Positions 18,412 through 28,201 are shown, counted from the stretch's first letter. The stretch: DNA of 64,000 nucleotides from Helicobacter jaachi (GCF_000763135.2 NZ_JRPR02000005.1:1-64000); one strand, 5' to 3'. Notes: generated from the sequence alone by a model not told the origin. Made by a program: numbers and translations.

Positions 18412-18984
18412 CTAAAACCTCATAAGGTATCCCAAATGATAGCTCACGCTACCATCGTGCGCACTATCTACCCACGCGCTTAGCGGATATTTTGAAGCAC
18501 ATAGATAAGATATGCCAAAGCCTAGTAGCGCACCGCTTAGCACCTGCAGGGCGTCGTGTTTATCCGCATAGATTCTAGAAAATCCAACAGAAGTGGCAAT
18601 AATGCCTAATGGCAGGGAGAATTTCCACCCATAGCGCTTTTGCGCAAAGCCCACACTTGAAAACACAAACGCTGTATGCCCGGAGGGAAAGCCATCAAAG
18701 TGCTTATCATAAGGGCTTGGGCGCTGTGAAATGCGCGCTTTAGCAGGATTATCGCGCGCAATATAGGCAAAGCTCTGCTTAATAGCAAACATACTAAGCA
18801 GTGTGCCACCAGCGCCTATGGCTTGCTCTTTCACACCCTGCACATCATCAATGCTATAGCTATATGCCATCATCACAAAGGGCAAAATCTGCATCACATC
18901 GCTATAGAGCGCAAAGCCACTCTTAGCTTTCACAAAAGGGCAGCTAAGCACGCAAGAGAGGAGCAAAATCGCGCTATATTTCAT
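18412..18984 (-). CDS. Periplasmic PAP2-family phosphatase
   Basis: 190 residues from ATG 18984 (AAAGG about 6 nt upstream). A signal peptide (KYSAILLLSCVLSCPFVKA) is followed by the three PAP2 motifs: KARISQRPSP, FPSGHTAFVFSS and SRIYADKHDALQVLSG. Family members dephosphorylate lipids such as phosphatidylglycerol phosphate, undecaprenyl diphosphate or lipid A. Helicobacter uses PAP2 enzymes to remodel lipid A, but the substrate here cannot be read. The membrane segments are weak for a classical LpxE, so a soluble periplasmic form is possible. Confidence 0.85.
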   Translation of the reverse strand: MKYSAILLLSCVLSCPFVKAKSGFALYSDVMQILPFVMMAYSYSIDDVQGVKEQAIGAGGTLLSMFAIKQSFAYIARDNPAKARISQRPSPYDKHFDGFPSGHTAFVFSSVGFAQKRYGWKFSLPLGIIATSVGFSRIYADKHDALQVLSGALLGFGISYLCASKYPLSAWVDSAHDGSVSYHLGYLMRF

Positions 18985-19072
18985 CACATCGCCTTTAAAA
19001 TGAGGTAGATTCTATAAATACGCCATTGTATAGAATCTTGCTTTAAGGCTGCCATAGTTTTTATATATTTTA

Positions 19073-19086
19073 GGAATGCATTTTGC
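19073..19086 (+). promoter_or_regulatory. Sigma-54 promoter (-24 GG / -12 GC) of the hook operon
   Basis: TTTAGGAATGCATTTTGCTT has GG at 19073-19074 and GC at 19085-19086, exactly 10 nt apart, close to the TTGGCAC-N5-TTGCTT consensus. It ends about 35 nt upstream of the fliK ATG. RpoN control of hook-stage genes, including the fliK operon, is established in H. pylori; use of this site is inferred. Confidence 0.65.
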
Positions 19087-19121
19087 TTATGCTTTCATAT
19101 ATTTTTGAGCAAGGAGTTGTT

Positions 19122-21330
19122 ATGTTAGATTCTATGCAAAACACAATTTTAAACAAGCCAGATTCTATAATAGAGAAACGCCCAAACTCGCCTATGAGCG
19201 AGGTTAGCAAGCTAGAGAGTAAATTTGAAAATATGTTTGCTAAAAAGGCGCAAGAAGCCCAAGCAGACAAGTCACCAAAGGACGCTAAAGAGGTAAAAGA
19301 TGCTAAAACAAAGCCGCTCAAATCCACCGAAAAAAAAGTGGAGGCAAAAGCTAAGGGCGTTGAGGGTGCGCAAGTAAATAAAGCAAAGCAGCCAAATAAT
19401 GCCCAAAATGTGGCGCAAAGTGTAAATGCGCAAAAAGAGGGCGATTTACTCGCACAAAGCCTGCAATCAAATAAGACGCAAAGCAATGCTAAAGCCGCTC
19501 CTAGTGCGTTTGATTTTAAAGATAGTGCGAGTGAGGATTCTAAAATTGGTTTGCAGGAGAAAATTGCTAAATCCTCCAAAGAGGCAAAGCCAAAGGAGCA
19601 CAATCCGCTTGTAGAAGCCCTAAGCGCGCCACTTAGCCAAACGAACAACGCACAAGCTAAGGCTAAGCAGGAGCTTGCCCAAAAGCTTGCGCCAATGCCC
19701 GCTCCACAAGCTTCAAAAGCCATAGAGGAGTCTGCGGATAAGACTTTGAAAGATGTTGAGAATCTAGCCAAAGCTAAAAATCTTAATCCTAGCAAGCTTA
19801 GCGTGCAAAGCACCCCTGCACAAAATGCGCCACTAGCGCAGAGCGCACAAGAGCCTGAGGCAGAATTAGCCAAGCTTGTGCCACAAAAGCCAAAGGGCGT
19901 GCCTAGCTCGGCTAAAGAGCGCATTAATTACGAATATGAAAATAACACAGACAGAATAGCCATTGTGCAGCGCGGCACGAAAAAGCCTAAAAATATCACA
20001 AGCAAAATTAATAATGAATATCCCGTAAAAAAGGCTGACAATGAGGCGAGCAGCGCACTTCCTCTAAAGGACATAGCCCGGTAAAAACACACAAGAGCTA
20101 GCAGAGGCACAATCTCAAAAAACAAAGCCAAATCTTTTAAAACAGGCTCTAGCTGATAATGCACCCAAAGAAAGCCCGCTTAGCGAGGCTTTAGATGAGC
20201 CTGCAAGCAAAACTAGCCAAATACTAGACGCAAAAAAGGGCAAAAATATAGAATCTAAGCCCAAAACTGCTCAAAAAGCCGCTCAAGAGGAGCTGCAAGC
20301 TAAGGGAGATAAGAAAAAAGGCGCTAAGAGCGCAAAAAATAAAAAGCAAGATTCCCTCCCAGCCCAAAGTGCGCAAAATCCCAAAGGCGAGGTTATCCAT
20401 GAGCCAAAATTAGCAAGCGCGCTTGCTGCATCAAATAGTGAGGATTTACAATCAAGTGAAAATGCTATAGATGAAATCCTCCCAGCACCCCTGCAGGAGC
20501 AAAGCGCCAAAGGCTCACAAAAACAAAATATAGCGCCAAAAGATAATGCCAAAGTCCAAGCACCTGCGCTAGCAGCTTTGGAGACGGGTGCGAAAAATGC
20601 TAAAGATTCTAAAGAGGAGAAAAAACAAAAGACGCAAAAGCCTCAAAACGCAGAGTCAAGCGCTAAGCCTGCTCAGAGCCAAAGTGCGCAAAGTCAAGCG
20701 CTAAGCCTTGATGAGCCAGCACAGAATCTAGCCGCACAAGAGCAGGAGGAGGCGCCAAGCTTTGCTGAAATGCTCATGAATGGGGGCAAAAAAAAGGGCG
20801 AAAAAGCCAAAGATGAGCCAGATATAGAATCTAAGCCAAAGGCTAGTGCAAATAAACAAAGTCTTGAGACAGCTCAAAGTGCGCAAGCACAGCGCACGCA
20901 GATTCTATACCGCTCCGCACAGGCAAAGCAAAGCCTAAGGAATTTCGCACAAAGCCTGCGTGAAGAGGTGCTAAACTACAAGCCACCCATCACTAAGCTT
21001 AGCCTTGAGCTTAATCCACAGAATCTAGGCACCTTGGAGCTTACTATCACCAAAAAGGGCAAAGATTTGCACATTCAAGTGCTATCAAACGCCACAGCCA
21101 TTGGATTATTCCTGCAAAATCAAGCAGATTTCAAGGCAAATCTCACACAAGTAGGCTTTAATAATGTGGATTTGAGTTTTGCTTCAAATGAGGGCGGTGG
21201 CGGTGGTTCAGGCACGCAAAGGCAAAATAATCAAGCAGCAGAACAAGAAGAAGGGAACAAAAATAGCTTGGAGGATTTGCAAAGTAATGAAATGCAGGTG
21301 ATGAATATCACACTTCCCAAATACGCTTAA
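19122..21330 (+). pseudogene. fliK: fliK, flagellar hook-length control protein, interrupted by one frameshift
   Basis: ATG 19122 (AAGGAG at 19111) opens a frame that ends at TAA 20082. The next frame (+1) is open from 20077 through 21330 with the same Ala/Gln/Lys/Ser-rich character, so one extra base within CCCGGT at 20077-20082 breaks a protein of about 735 residues. The C-terminal part (about 20940-21190) has the FliK C-terminal domain: KPPITKLSLELNPQNLGTLE, LTITKKGKDLHIQVLSN and FKANLTQVGFNNVDLSFA. FliK measures hook length and triggers the export switch. The first half is a disordered ruler-like region. It heads fliK-flgD-flgE2. It may be a sequencing error or a real inactivation; the C-terminal half alone could start at TTG 20578. 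Confidence 0.8.
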
Positions 21331-21357
21331 AACCTAGATTCTATAAAAGGATAAAAA

Positions 21358-22179
21358 ATGGCAATTGATTTAGCAGAAGTAACAGGCAGCGCGGCAAAAA
21401 TCGCTAAGGAAAAAGAAAAAGTGCGCAACATAAATGAGCTAGATAATGACGCGTTTATGCGCCTATTTTTGGAGCAGCTCAAAAATCAAGACCCCACCGC
21501 GCCTATGGAGACGGATAAAATCATTACCCAAACTGCTCAACTCACGCAAGTAGAAATGCAAGAGCAAAATAAAAAGACTATGGTTGAAGTGGCTGAAGCG
21601 ATGAAAAGCACGCAAGAAACCAATAAAGAGCTTAAAGAATTTCAAGCCCAAATGAAAGAATCACTTGAAGCACTCAATCAAGGTATGCAAGATACAGCTA
21701 AATCTAATGTCGCCACTGCGCAACTTAATGCGCTAAATACGGTGTCCATGATAGGCAAAGTGGCTGAAACAGATGTTTTTGGTGTGAATGTGCAGAAGGG
21801 CAAGGCAGTAAAATTCTCTATCTATTTTGATGAAAAAATAGACCCCAAAAAGGGCGAACCTACCATTTATATTTTTAATAGCAATAATGAAATGGTAAAG
21901 AGTATATCGCTAAAAGATAGGGCAAATGAGCGCGGGTATTTGGAATTTAACTGGGATACGCTTGATAATCAAGGGCGGCAGGTCGATGATGGCACATATA
22001 ACATTCGCGCAGAATATAATTTAAATGAAGATACAAAGCAATATCACACAGCGCGCGTTGGGCGTGGCGAGGTGCAGAGCATTATTTTTGATAAAGGCAA
22101 TCCTATGCTAAGAATGGGCGATATGATTTTGCCCCTTGATAGTGCTATTGAGTTTTACAATAAGGACGCGGGGCAATGA
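21358..22179 (+). CDS. flgD: FlgD, hook cap / basal-body rod modification protein
   Basis: 273 residues; AAAGGATAAAAA precedes the ATG. The N-terminal signature DNDAFMRLFLEQLKNQDPTAPMETDKI and the QLTQVEMQEQNKK segment are typical FlgD. A coiled-coil insertion (about 75-120, KSTQETNKELKEFQAQMKES) comes before the C-terminal Ig-like/tudor module with FNWDTLDNQGRQVDDGTYNI. FlgD caps the growing hook and is exported by the flagellar type III system. It overlaps flgE2 by 4 nt. Confidence 0.94.
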   Translation: MAIDLAEVTGSAAKIAKEKEKVRNINELDNDAFMRLFLEQLKNQDPTAPMETDKIITQTAQLTQVEMQEQNKKTMVEVAEAMKSTQETNKELKEFQAQMKESLEALNQGMQDTAKSNVATAQLNALNTVSMIGKVAETDVFGVNVQKGKAVKFSIYFDEKIDPKKGEPTIYIFNSNNEMVKSISLKDRANERGYLEFNWDTLDNQGRQVDDGTYNIRAEYNLNEDTKQYHTARVGRGEVQSIIFDKGNPMLRMGDMILPLDSAIEFYNKDAGQ

Positions 22180-24413
22180 ATGATACTTTGATTAATTCAT
22201 ACAGCGGCATTAAAACACATCAATTTGGGCTAGATTCTATCTCAAATAATATTGCCAATGTCAATACTATCGGCTATAGAGAGAATATCCCACAATTTGA
22301 AAGCCTCTTTAGCACCAACATGGATTCGCTTAATGCCGATTCGCCTATTAATAATGATATGAATTATGGCGCGACTAAATCAAGTAATGCCATATCCACA
22401 CGCAGCGGGAGCTACAAAGCAAGCGATGGGGAATTTAATGTCGCCTATGAGGGCAAGGGCTGGTTTATTGTAGGCGAGCAAAAAAGCGGCTCTTTTGAGA
22501 TTAAAGATGATGGCTATGAAAAAAAGCAGAGGAATTATTTCACGCGCGATGGCTCGTTTTTGCGCGATGGCGAGGGCTATATCGTTAATACAAGTGGATA
22601 TTATATGTATGGCGTGGATTTGGGCAAAATTGAAAATGGCATTTACACTTCAAGTAAAAGCGAGGAGGCAGACTTTGAAGCGCTAGCTACTGGTAAATTA
22701 CAACCCATGCAAATCCCGCAAAATCTCTATTATCGCCCTGTGCTTACCACAAAGCTTGATATGAGCGTAAATCTTAATAAAAATGAGAATGCCACTTCGG
22801 TGCGCGCGTTTTTTAATGACAATAATGGCGAGTTTGATATTGAGCGATTTATGAATACAGATATTAATGCCTTTGCAACCGATGATGTGCCGCTTAATGC
22901 GCCAAGCTACAATGAAGTGCGCTTAATTCTTGATAAAGATGGCAAGAAAGAAACGCTTACTTTTAAATATGGGCAAGGTGGGGCTGAAGCGGGAGAATTC
23001 CGCACATTTAATGATTTAAAAAATCTTTTGCGCGATAAAGTGGGATTAGATTTAGAAGTAAATAAAGCCGCAGATGGCAAGGTGGGGGAAAAAGTAAGCT
23101 TAGAGCTAAAAAATAATTCATATAAAAATCTAAATCTTGAGCTTGGCGGGAGCTTATTTGAAAAGCTAGGCTTAAAGGGTAAAAATGATAGCTTTAGCAG
23201 CGGTGTGGGCGCAAACTTTAATGCCAATAGAGCGTATGAGAAAAATGCCATTGTGCAGTATAAAGGCGTGGTGTTTATCCGCACAGGCGAGCTAGGCAAA
23301 AGCGAAGACCCCTTTAATGATAAAGAGAATTGGCGTATTTTGGACACAGGCGCTATCGCGCAGTGGAGCGATAATGCGACATATTTAGAGGGCGATGTGG
23401 TGGCTGATAATGGCAAAATCTATCGCCGCACCACTCAAGCGGGGAATAATCCCATAGCAGAGGGTAATTGGGAGGAGCTAGGGAATATAGAATCTGCTCT
23501 ACCGCCTGCATTCACGCAAGGCACGACTTATCAAGTTGATGATATTGTGAGTTATGAGGGGAATTTGTATCGTAAAATAGTCGGTAGCGGCTCAAGTAAT
23601 CCTAAAGCAGATTCTGTAGGCTGGAAGCCCATACGCGGCGATAGTTTTCACAGCGGCTTTATACAAATGCCAAGCTATCAAACTAATGCCGAAATTTATG
23701 ATGAAAGCGGCAAAAAATTCCTTATCCAAAGCCATTATTTTATGGTTTCATCTGGCAATACAGAATCTAATCCCCCCACAAACGAAGTGTGGGAGGTGCG
23801 CTCTGCGGTGTTTGACCAGCACGGGGAGATTATGATAAGCCCTGATTATGTGGTGCATAATATATCTTTTGATGAGCAGGGCAAGCCCACAGCAGAGCCA
23901 GTAACGCTTGAATTTGGCAATAACAAAGTGCAGTATAACCTAGCAGGTGCCAAAGATACGCAAAGTTCAAATTTTGTCTATCGAGATTCTGGGATTTTGA
24001 ATAAAGAGCAAGATGGCAGAGCGGAGGGACATTTGCGCGATGTGCGCATCGATAAAGATGGCATTATTTTTCTTGCTTTTGATAATGGTGCGTATGAGCC
24101 TATGGGGCGCGTGGGGATTGCGGCGTTTGTGAATGACCAAGGCTTAAGGAAAGTGGGAGGCAATCTCTTTGAGATGACCGAAATGGTAGTAAATGGTGAT
24201 GCAAGCACCATTAGCGGGCGTCCAATTTTGGGCTGGGAGGGCTTAAATCTCAAATTTGGCTCTGTGCTGTATAAACACCTTGAGACAAGCAATGTCGATG
24301 TGGGCAATGCTCTCACTGAACTAATCGTGATGCAGCGCGGCTACTCAATGAATGCAAAGGCTTTCACCACAGGCGATGAGCTAGTAAAAGAAGCGCTAAA
24401 CCTTAAACGCTAG
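22176..24413 (+). CDS. flgE2: FlgE2-type flagellar hook protein with sugar-binding-like inserts
   Basis: 745 residues. The axial-protein N-terminus (LINSYSGIKTHQFGLDSISN) and C-terminus (ALTELIVMQRGYSMNAKAFTTG) form D0/D1. The fliK-flgD-flgE2 order matches H. pylori HP0906-HP0908. The central variable region (about 347-487) holds three degenerate copies of a module like CBM5/12 chitin-binding domains: aromatic, G/D-x-V, G-x-x-Y/F, N-P, then W. Clearest copies: YLEGDVVADNGKIYRR with NWEEL, and YQVDDIVSYEGNLYRK with GWKPI. Exported by the flagellar type III apparatus; whether it builds the main hook or a minor part is not visible here. Confidence 0.92.
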   Translation: MNDTLINSYSGIKTHQFGLDSISNNIANVNTIGYRENIPQFESLFSTNMDSLNADSPINNDMNYGATKSSNAISTRSGSYKASDGEFNVAYEGKGWFIVGEQKSGSFEIKDDGYEKKQRNYFTRDGSFLRDGEGYIVNTSGYYMYGVDLGKIENGIYTSSKSEEADFEALATGKLQPMQIPQNLYYRPVLTTKLDMSVNLNKNENATSVRAFFNDNNGEFDIERFMNTDINAFATDDVPLNAPSYNEVRLILDKDGKKETLTFKYGQGGAEAGEFRTFNDLKNLLRDKVGLDLEVNKAADGKVGEKVSLELKNNSYKNLNLELGGSLFEKLGLKGKNDSFSSGVGANFNANRAYEKNAIVQYKGVVFIRTGELGKSEDPFNDKENWRILDTGAIAQWSDNATYLEGDVVADNGKIYRRTTQAGNNPIAEGNWEELGNIESALPPAFTQGTTYQVDDIVSYEGNLYRKIVGSGSSNPKADSVGWKPIRGDSFHSGFIQMPSYQTNAEIYDESGKKFLIQSHYFMVSSGNTESNPPTNEVWEVRSAVFDQHGEIMISPDYVVHNISFDEQGKPTAEPVTLEFGNNKVQYNLAGAKDTQSSNFVYRDSGILNKEQDGRAEGHLRDVRIDKDGIIFLAFDNGAYEPMGRVGIAAFVNDQGLRKVGGNLFEMTEMVVNGDASTISGRPILGWEGLNLKFGSVLYKHLETSNVDVGNALTELIVMQRGYSMNAKAFTTGDELVKEALNLKR

Positions 24414-24415
24414 GC

Positions 24416-24568
24416 TAGATTCTATAATTTCCCACGCTGTTGCTTTTTTATAAAAAGCCGCGTGGTCTTGCCCAAATGAGCAAAGCTCATCTGTGCGCCT
24501 AAAGTATAAAGTTATAGCTTAAGCTTTAGCTAATCTATCAACTTGGTCTTTAAGGTTAGATTCTATAA
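24416..24568 (+). repeat. Structured intergenic repeat, copy A (153 nt)
   Basis: Flanked at both ends by TAGATTCTATAA. Hairpin 1: CCACGC (24432) pairs with GCGTGG (24460), with an inner GCTTTTT/AAAAAGC stem. Hairpin 2: ATGAGC-AAA-GCTCAT (24476-24490). Then the conserved GCGCCTAAAGTATAAAGTTAT box, followed by a third stem in which AAGTT pairs with AACTT around an AGCT-rich palindrome. Identical base for base to copy E at 56833-56985. Located between flgE2 and the TonB receptor gene, same strand as both. Confidence 0.85.
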
Positions 24569-24629
24569 ATTTATTTTAATTTCAGCTTAAAAAGCTACAA
24601 TGAAAAGCATTACAACTCGAGATTTATTA

Positions 24630-24639
24630 TTAATATTAA
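24630..24639 (+). promoter_or_regulatory. AT-rich palindrome, possible Fur site upstream of the TonB receptor
   Basis: TTATTATTAATATTAAG contains the palindrome TTAATATTAA about 35 nt before the ATG. Helicobacter Fur sites are AT-rich inverted repeats and iron receptors are usual targets. The match is loose, so this is only a candidate. Confidence 0.3.
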
Positions 24640-24673
24640 GTTGTAAAATATTTTTTGTTGAAAGGATTTGATT

Positions 24674-27047
24674 ATGCGTTTTTCAAGTTTTCGCGCGTTT
24701 GTGCTTTGTAGCAGTATTGTGGCGGCGTCTGCGTTGCATGCTGATGAAACACAAACAAGCAGCAATATAACGGGGGGGGGGGCAGATACAAACTAACTCC
24801 AAAAATGAAAGTGATTCTAAAGTAAAAAATGTAAATTTAGGACGCTCTGTCGTTACTGCCTCTGGGTTTGAGCAAGACCATACGCTAGCTCCCGCTTCTA
24901 TCTCTGTCGTCTCTCCGCAAGAAATCCAAACTCGCCCTGTGCGAGACCTAGCTGAAGCCCTTAGCAATGTGCCGGGCGTAAGTATCGATAGTGGCGTGAC
25001 AAAGACAGGCGGCTATGGTATTTCTATCCGCGGTATGGGCAGTGGCTATACGCTTATCCTTGTCGATGGCAAACGCATTAATGGCGACTCTGAGCTGTTC
25101 CCAAATGCCTTTAGTGATAGTGTTACTAGCTTTATGCCGCCTATGAGTGCCATTGAGCGAATAGAAGTCATACGCGGTCCTGCCTCTACGCTCTATGGAA
25201 GTGATGCGATTGGTGGCGTGGTAAATATTATCACTAAAAAAAGCTTTGATAAATGGGGCGCGAGTATAGGTTATGATTACACCATGCAAGAAAATAAATC
25301 CTTTGGAAATACGCAAGGCTTTAATTTCTATACCACAGGTCCATTAAATGAGGCAAAAAATATTGGGCTTGCGCTAAGGGGTAGAATCTATACGCGTGAT
25401 TTTGTCCCTAGCACAAGTCTTGCCAAGTATCCAGATGTTAATAATCAAGGACAATCTATCACTGCAACAGCGGGACGGAGTAACCTAGTAGGGCTAGCTC
25501 CTGCAAATATCTTTAATATCGGCTCAAGGCTCACTTGGCATTCACTTGCAAATATTGGCAATCAACCAAAACATAACGCATATTTTGACATAGACTATGC
25601 TCAGCAAAACTATGATAATTCACAAGCCCTGCTTGGTAACTATGGGAATAATGCAGCCGATACGACAGAGGAGCTAAAACAAGCAAGAAATGGCTATGGA
25701 GCAAGTATGGATATATCACGCCTTAATACGATACTCGCCTACAATGGCACATATATTGATAATCCAAATGCCCTACTCTCACGCCTTAAATTTGATACAA
25801 GCCTGCAATATAATATCACCGCTAATCCGCACAGATATGTGCCAACAGGCACTTTTTCGGCCTCTGCGCCTACTATTGATGGACTAAGGACAGGAAATGG
25901 CGTAAAAGCGGGTGATAGCCGTGAATTAAGAGGGGAGGATATTATCCTTGATGCAAAAAGCAATATGCTTTTTAATGTAGCTTCGTGGTTTGGGGTAAAT
26001 ACTACGCTTGGCGCGCGCTATTGGTATAATACTTTTCATGATAAACTTTTTCAAGCAGCAGGTGGCAAAGCTACCCAAGAGCAGCACATCGGCGCACTTT
26101 TTGGTGAAGCGGAGTTTATGTTTATTGATAAAATCTTTCTTACCACAGGCTTAAGAGGGAATTTTAACTCCATATTTGGCGCAAATGCCTCTCCTAGAAT
26201 CTATCTAGCATATAATGCTATTGATGAGTGGCTCACTTTTAAGGGAGGTGTATCTACAGGGTATAAAACTCCCTCTCTCTCACGCCTTGTTAGTGGCGTG
26301 GCAAATTTAAGCGGACAAGGTACGACACACACTTATGGTAATCCAAACCTAAAGCCAGAATCTAGCATTAATTATGAATTCTCCGCAATAAGTGATAATG
26401 AATATCTTAATATATCTCTTACCGGGTTCTATACGGATTTTACAAATAAAATTGATAACACCGGCAGTGTGCAAAATGGACAAACTATAAATGGCTTTAT
26501 ATGTGGTGGCACTACATGCTCTGCGTATGTGAATGTAGATAAGGCAAAAAGCTATGGTGCGGAGGTGGCTTTAGGGATTAAGCCTATATCAGTAGGCTAT
26601 GGTGATGTAGGTTTAAATGCTGCTTATACCTATACAAAAACAGAAATTACAAAATCAGGTAATGTAGCAAATGTAGGCACAAGACTTACAAATGTGCCGC
26701 TACACAATCTTAATGCCTCGCTTAATTATGATACGCGCTCTTTTGGATTCTATATTAGAGAAGAATATAAAGCGGGCATTTATAGAGGTGACCCAAGTGT
26801 GCCAAATACCATGGCTGCAACGCTTGGAGAATTTTATAAGCCAATTTATCTCACGCATCTTGGCGCATACTTTAAACCTTTGGAGCATTTAAGGCTTAAT
26901 CTAGCAATATATAATCTTTTTGATGTAGATTTTGTAGATTATCAGCGCTACACTACGAATAATGCTTTAGGGTATGACTATGCAAATGCTTATAACTATA
27001 TCCGCGAGGGGCGCCGCTACTATATGTCTATCCAAATGGAGTTTTAA
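24674..27047 (+). CDS. TonB-dependent outer-membrane receptor, phase-variable, OFF as sequenced
   Basis: ATG 24674 encodes a signal peptide (MRFSSFRAFVLCSSIVAASA, ending ALHA). A G11 tract at 24772-24782 then throws the frame to a stop at 24794-24796 (40-residue product). The receptor frame is open from 24783 to 27047; with 10 or 13 Gs the two join into about 790 residues. The plug domain has SVVTASGFEQ, LSNVPGVSIDSG, VIRGPASTLYGSDAIGGVVNI; the barrel ends EGRRYYMSIQMEF. It resembles FepA/CfrA-type ferric-siderophore receptors, but the ligand is unknown. The main frame also has a GTG (24939) inside the plug that would lack the signal peptide, so it is not a plausible start. Confidence 0.88.
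24772..24782 (+). repeat. Poly-G tract (G11) in the TonB receptor gene
   Basis: Eleven Gs with flanks ATAAC and CAGATACAA. Length 10 would put the receptor in frame (T-G-G-G-Q-I-Q-T-N); length 11, as here, ends translation 12-14 nt later. Typical slipped-strand phase-variation site. Confidence 0.92.
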
Positions 27048-27101
27048 GATAGAATCCATTGTAAGTAGGCTAGCGCGAAATTATCTTAGTTTGCTATAAT
27101 G

Positions 27102-27236
27102 CCACGCTGTTGCTTTTTGTAAAAAAGCCGCGTGGTCTTACAAATATGAGCAAAGCCCATATTTGCGCCTAAAGTATAAAGTTATGATTGCTTGCGCACT
27201 CATCAACTTTGTTTTTTAAGGTGAGATTCTATAATG
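27102..27236 (+). repeat. Structured intergenic repeat, copy B1 (135 nt)
   Basis: First of a tandem array after the TonB receptor stop. Same three-hairpin plan as copy A, but hairpin 2 is AAATATGAGC-AAA-GCCCATATTT and the third stem encloses TTGCTTGCGCAC. It ends in GAGATTCTATAATG, where the next unit starts. Confidence 0.85.
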
Positions 27237-27371
27237 CCACGCTGTTGCTTTTTGTAAAAAAGCCGCGTGGTCTTACAAATATGAGCAAAGCCCATATTTG
27301 CGCCTAAAGTATAAAGTTATGATTGCTTGCGCACTCATCAACTTTGTTTTTTAAGGTGAGATTCTATAATG
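27237..27371 (+). repeat. Structured intergenic repeat, copy B2 (135 nt)
   Basis: Exact tandem copy of B1 with a 135-nt period (CCACGC at 27102, 27237 and 27372). The identity implies recent duplication or ongoing homogenisation. Confidence 0.85.
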
Positions 27372-27440
27372 CCACGCTGTTGCTTTTTGTAAAAAAGCCG
27401 CGTGGTCTTATGTGAAATAAGCAAAGTTAGATTCTATAAG
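27372..27440 (+). repeat. Structured intergenic repeat, truncated copy B3
   Basis: Third tandem unit: hairpin 1 is intact, then the sequence collapses to ATAAGCAAAGTTAGATTCTATAA, keeping the GCAAAG loop but losing the third stem. It ends at the heptamer, immediately before the yebC leader. Confidence 0.75.
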
Positions 27441-27442
27441 CC

Positions 27443-27468
27443 CCGCGCTGCACTCCAAATGAGCGCGG
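27443..27468 (+). promoter_or_regulatory. GC-rich hairpin in the yebC leader
   Basis: CCGCGCT (27443-27449) pairs with AGCGCGG (27462-27468) around a 12-nt loop, about 7 nt before the AAAGGAG that serves yebC. It could affect translation initiation; no U-run follows, so it is not a terminator. Confidence 0.4.
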
Positions 27469-27484
27469 AGATGAAAGGAGCATT

Positions 27485-28201
27485 ATGGGACGAGCATTTG
27501 AGTATCGCCGTGCCGCCAAAGAAAAACGATGGGACAAAATGAGCAAGGTTTTCCCAAAGCTTGCTAAAAGTATCACTGTAGCAGCCAAAGAGGGTGGCAG
27601 CGACCCCAATATGAATGCCAAACTGCGCACAGCCATTGCTAATGCCAAAGCGCAAAATATGCCAAAGGATAATATCGATGCCGCCATTAAGCGCGCAAGC
27701 GGCAAAGATGGCACTTTTAGCGAAGTAACTTATGAGGGCAAGGCAGCAAATGGCGTGCTTATTTTTATTGAATGCACCACAGACAACCCCACGCGCACCA
27801 TTGCCAATATCAAAAGCTATTTTAATAAAACGCCTAATGCTAGCATTCTCACCAATGGTTCCATTGATTTTATGTTTATGCGCAAAAGCGTGTTTGAGTT
27901 CCGCACTGATGGCGATTTAGAGGAGCTAGAGCTCACACTTATTGATTATGGGCTAGAGGAGATGCAAAGCGCGCAAGATGATGAGGGCGTGTATCATATA
28001 GCCTATGGGGATTATAAGGACTTTGGGCGATTAAATGAGGGCTTTGAGGCGCTGCAAATTCCGCTTTTAAAAGCAGCCCTGCAGAGAATCCCAACTTCCC
28101 CTATAACGCTTAGCGAAGAGCAAATGCAAGATATTGAAAAGCTCCTTGATAGAATCGAAGATGATGATGATGTGCAAGCTGTTTATACAAACATCGAGTA
28201 A
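27485..28201 (+). CDS. YebC/PmpR-family protein
   Basis: 238 residues, full length, AAAGGAG 5 nt upstream. Family start [21 protein letters not shown], then [42 protein letters not shown] and [20 protein letters not shown]. YebC-type proteins act as regulators and, in recent work, relieve ribosome stalling at proline-rich stretches. It lies directly after the tandem structured repeats. Confidence 0.95.
   Translation: MGRAFEYRRAAKEKRWDKMSKVFPKLAKSITVAAKEGGSDPNMNAKLRTAIANAKAQNMPKDNIDAAIKRASGKDGTFSEVTYEGKAANGVLIFIECTTDNPTRTIANIKSYFNKTPNASILTNGSIDFMFMRKSVFEFRTDGDLEELELTLIDYGLEEMQSAQDDEGVYHIAYGDYKDFGRLNEGFEALQIPLLKAALQRIPTSPITLSEEQMQDIEKLLDRIEDDDDVQAVYTNIE

Noticed and set aside
19070-19924. Long minus-strand open frame rich in Ala, Ser, Leu and Cys
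   Set aside because: It mirrors the low-complexity fliK frame; it has no ribosome-binding site or family features, and codon use is an antisense artefact.
20077-20090. Programmed +1 or -1 frameshift in fliK
   Set aside because: There is no A-AAA-AAC or CTT-TGA type slippery site; CGG-TAA offers poor re-pairing, so an indel is simpler.
24432-24465. Hairpin 1 of the structured repeat as a simple intrinsic terminator of flgE2
   Set aside because: No U-run follows the stem (TCTTGCCC), and conserved structure continues for another 90 nt.
27102-27440. Tandem repeats as a CRISPR array
   Set aside because: Units are 135 nt, abutting and identical, with no unique spacers and no cas genes nearby.
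27102-28201. Tandem repeats plus downstream gene as a type III toxin-antitoxin system
   Set aside because: Type III antitoxin repeats are about 35-40 nt and precede a ToxN-type endoribonuclease; the downstream gene is a YebC-family protein, and other copies stand alone.
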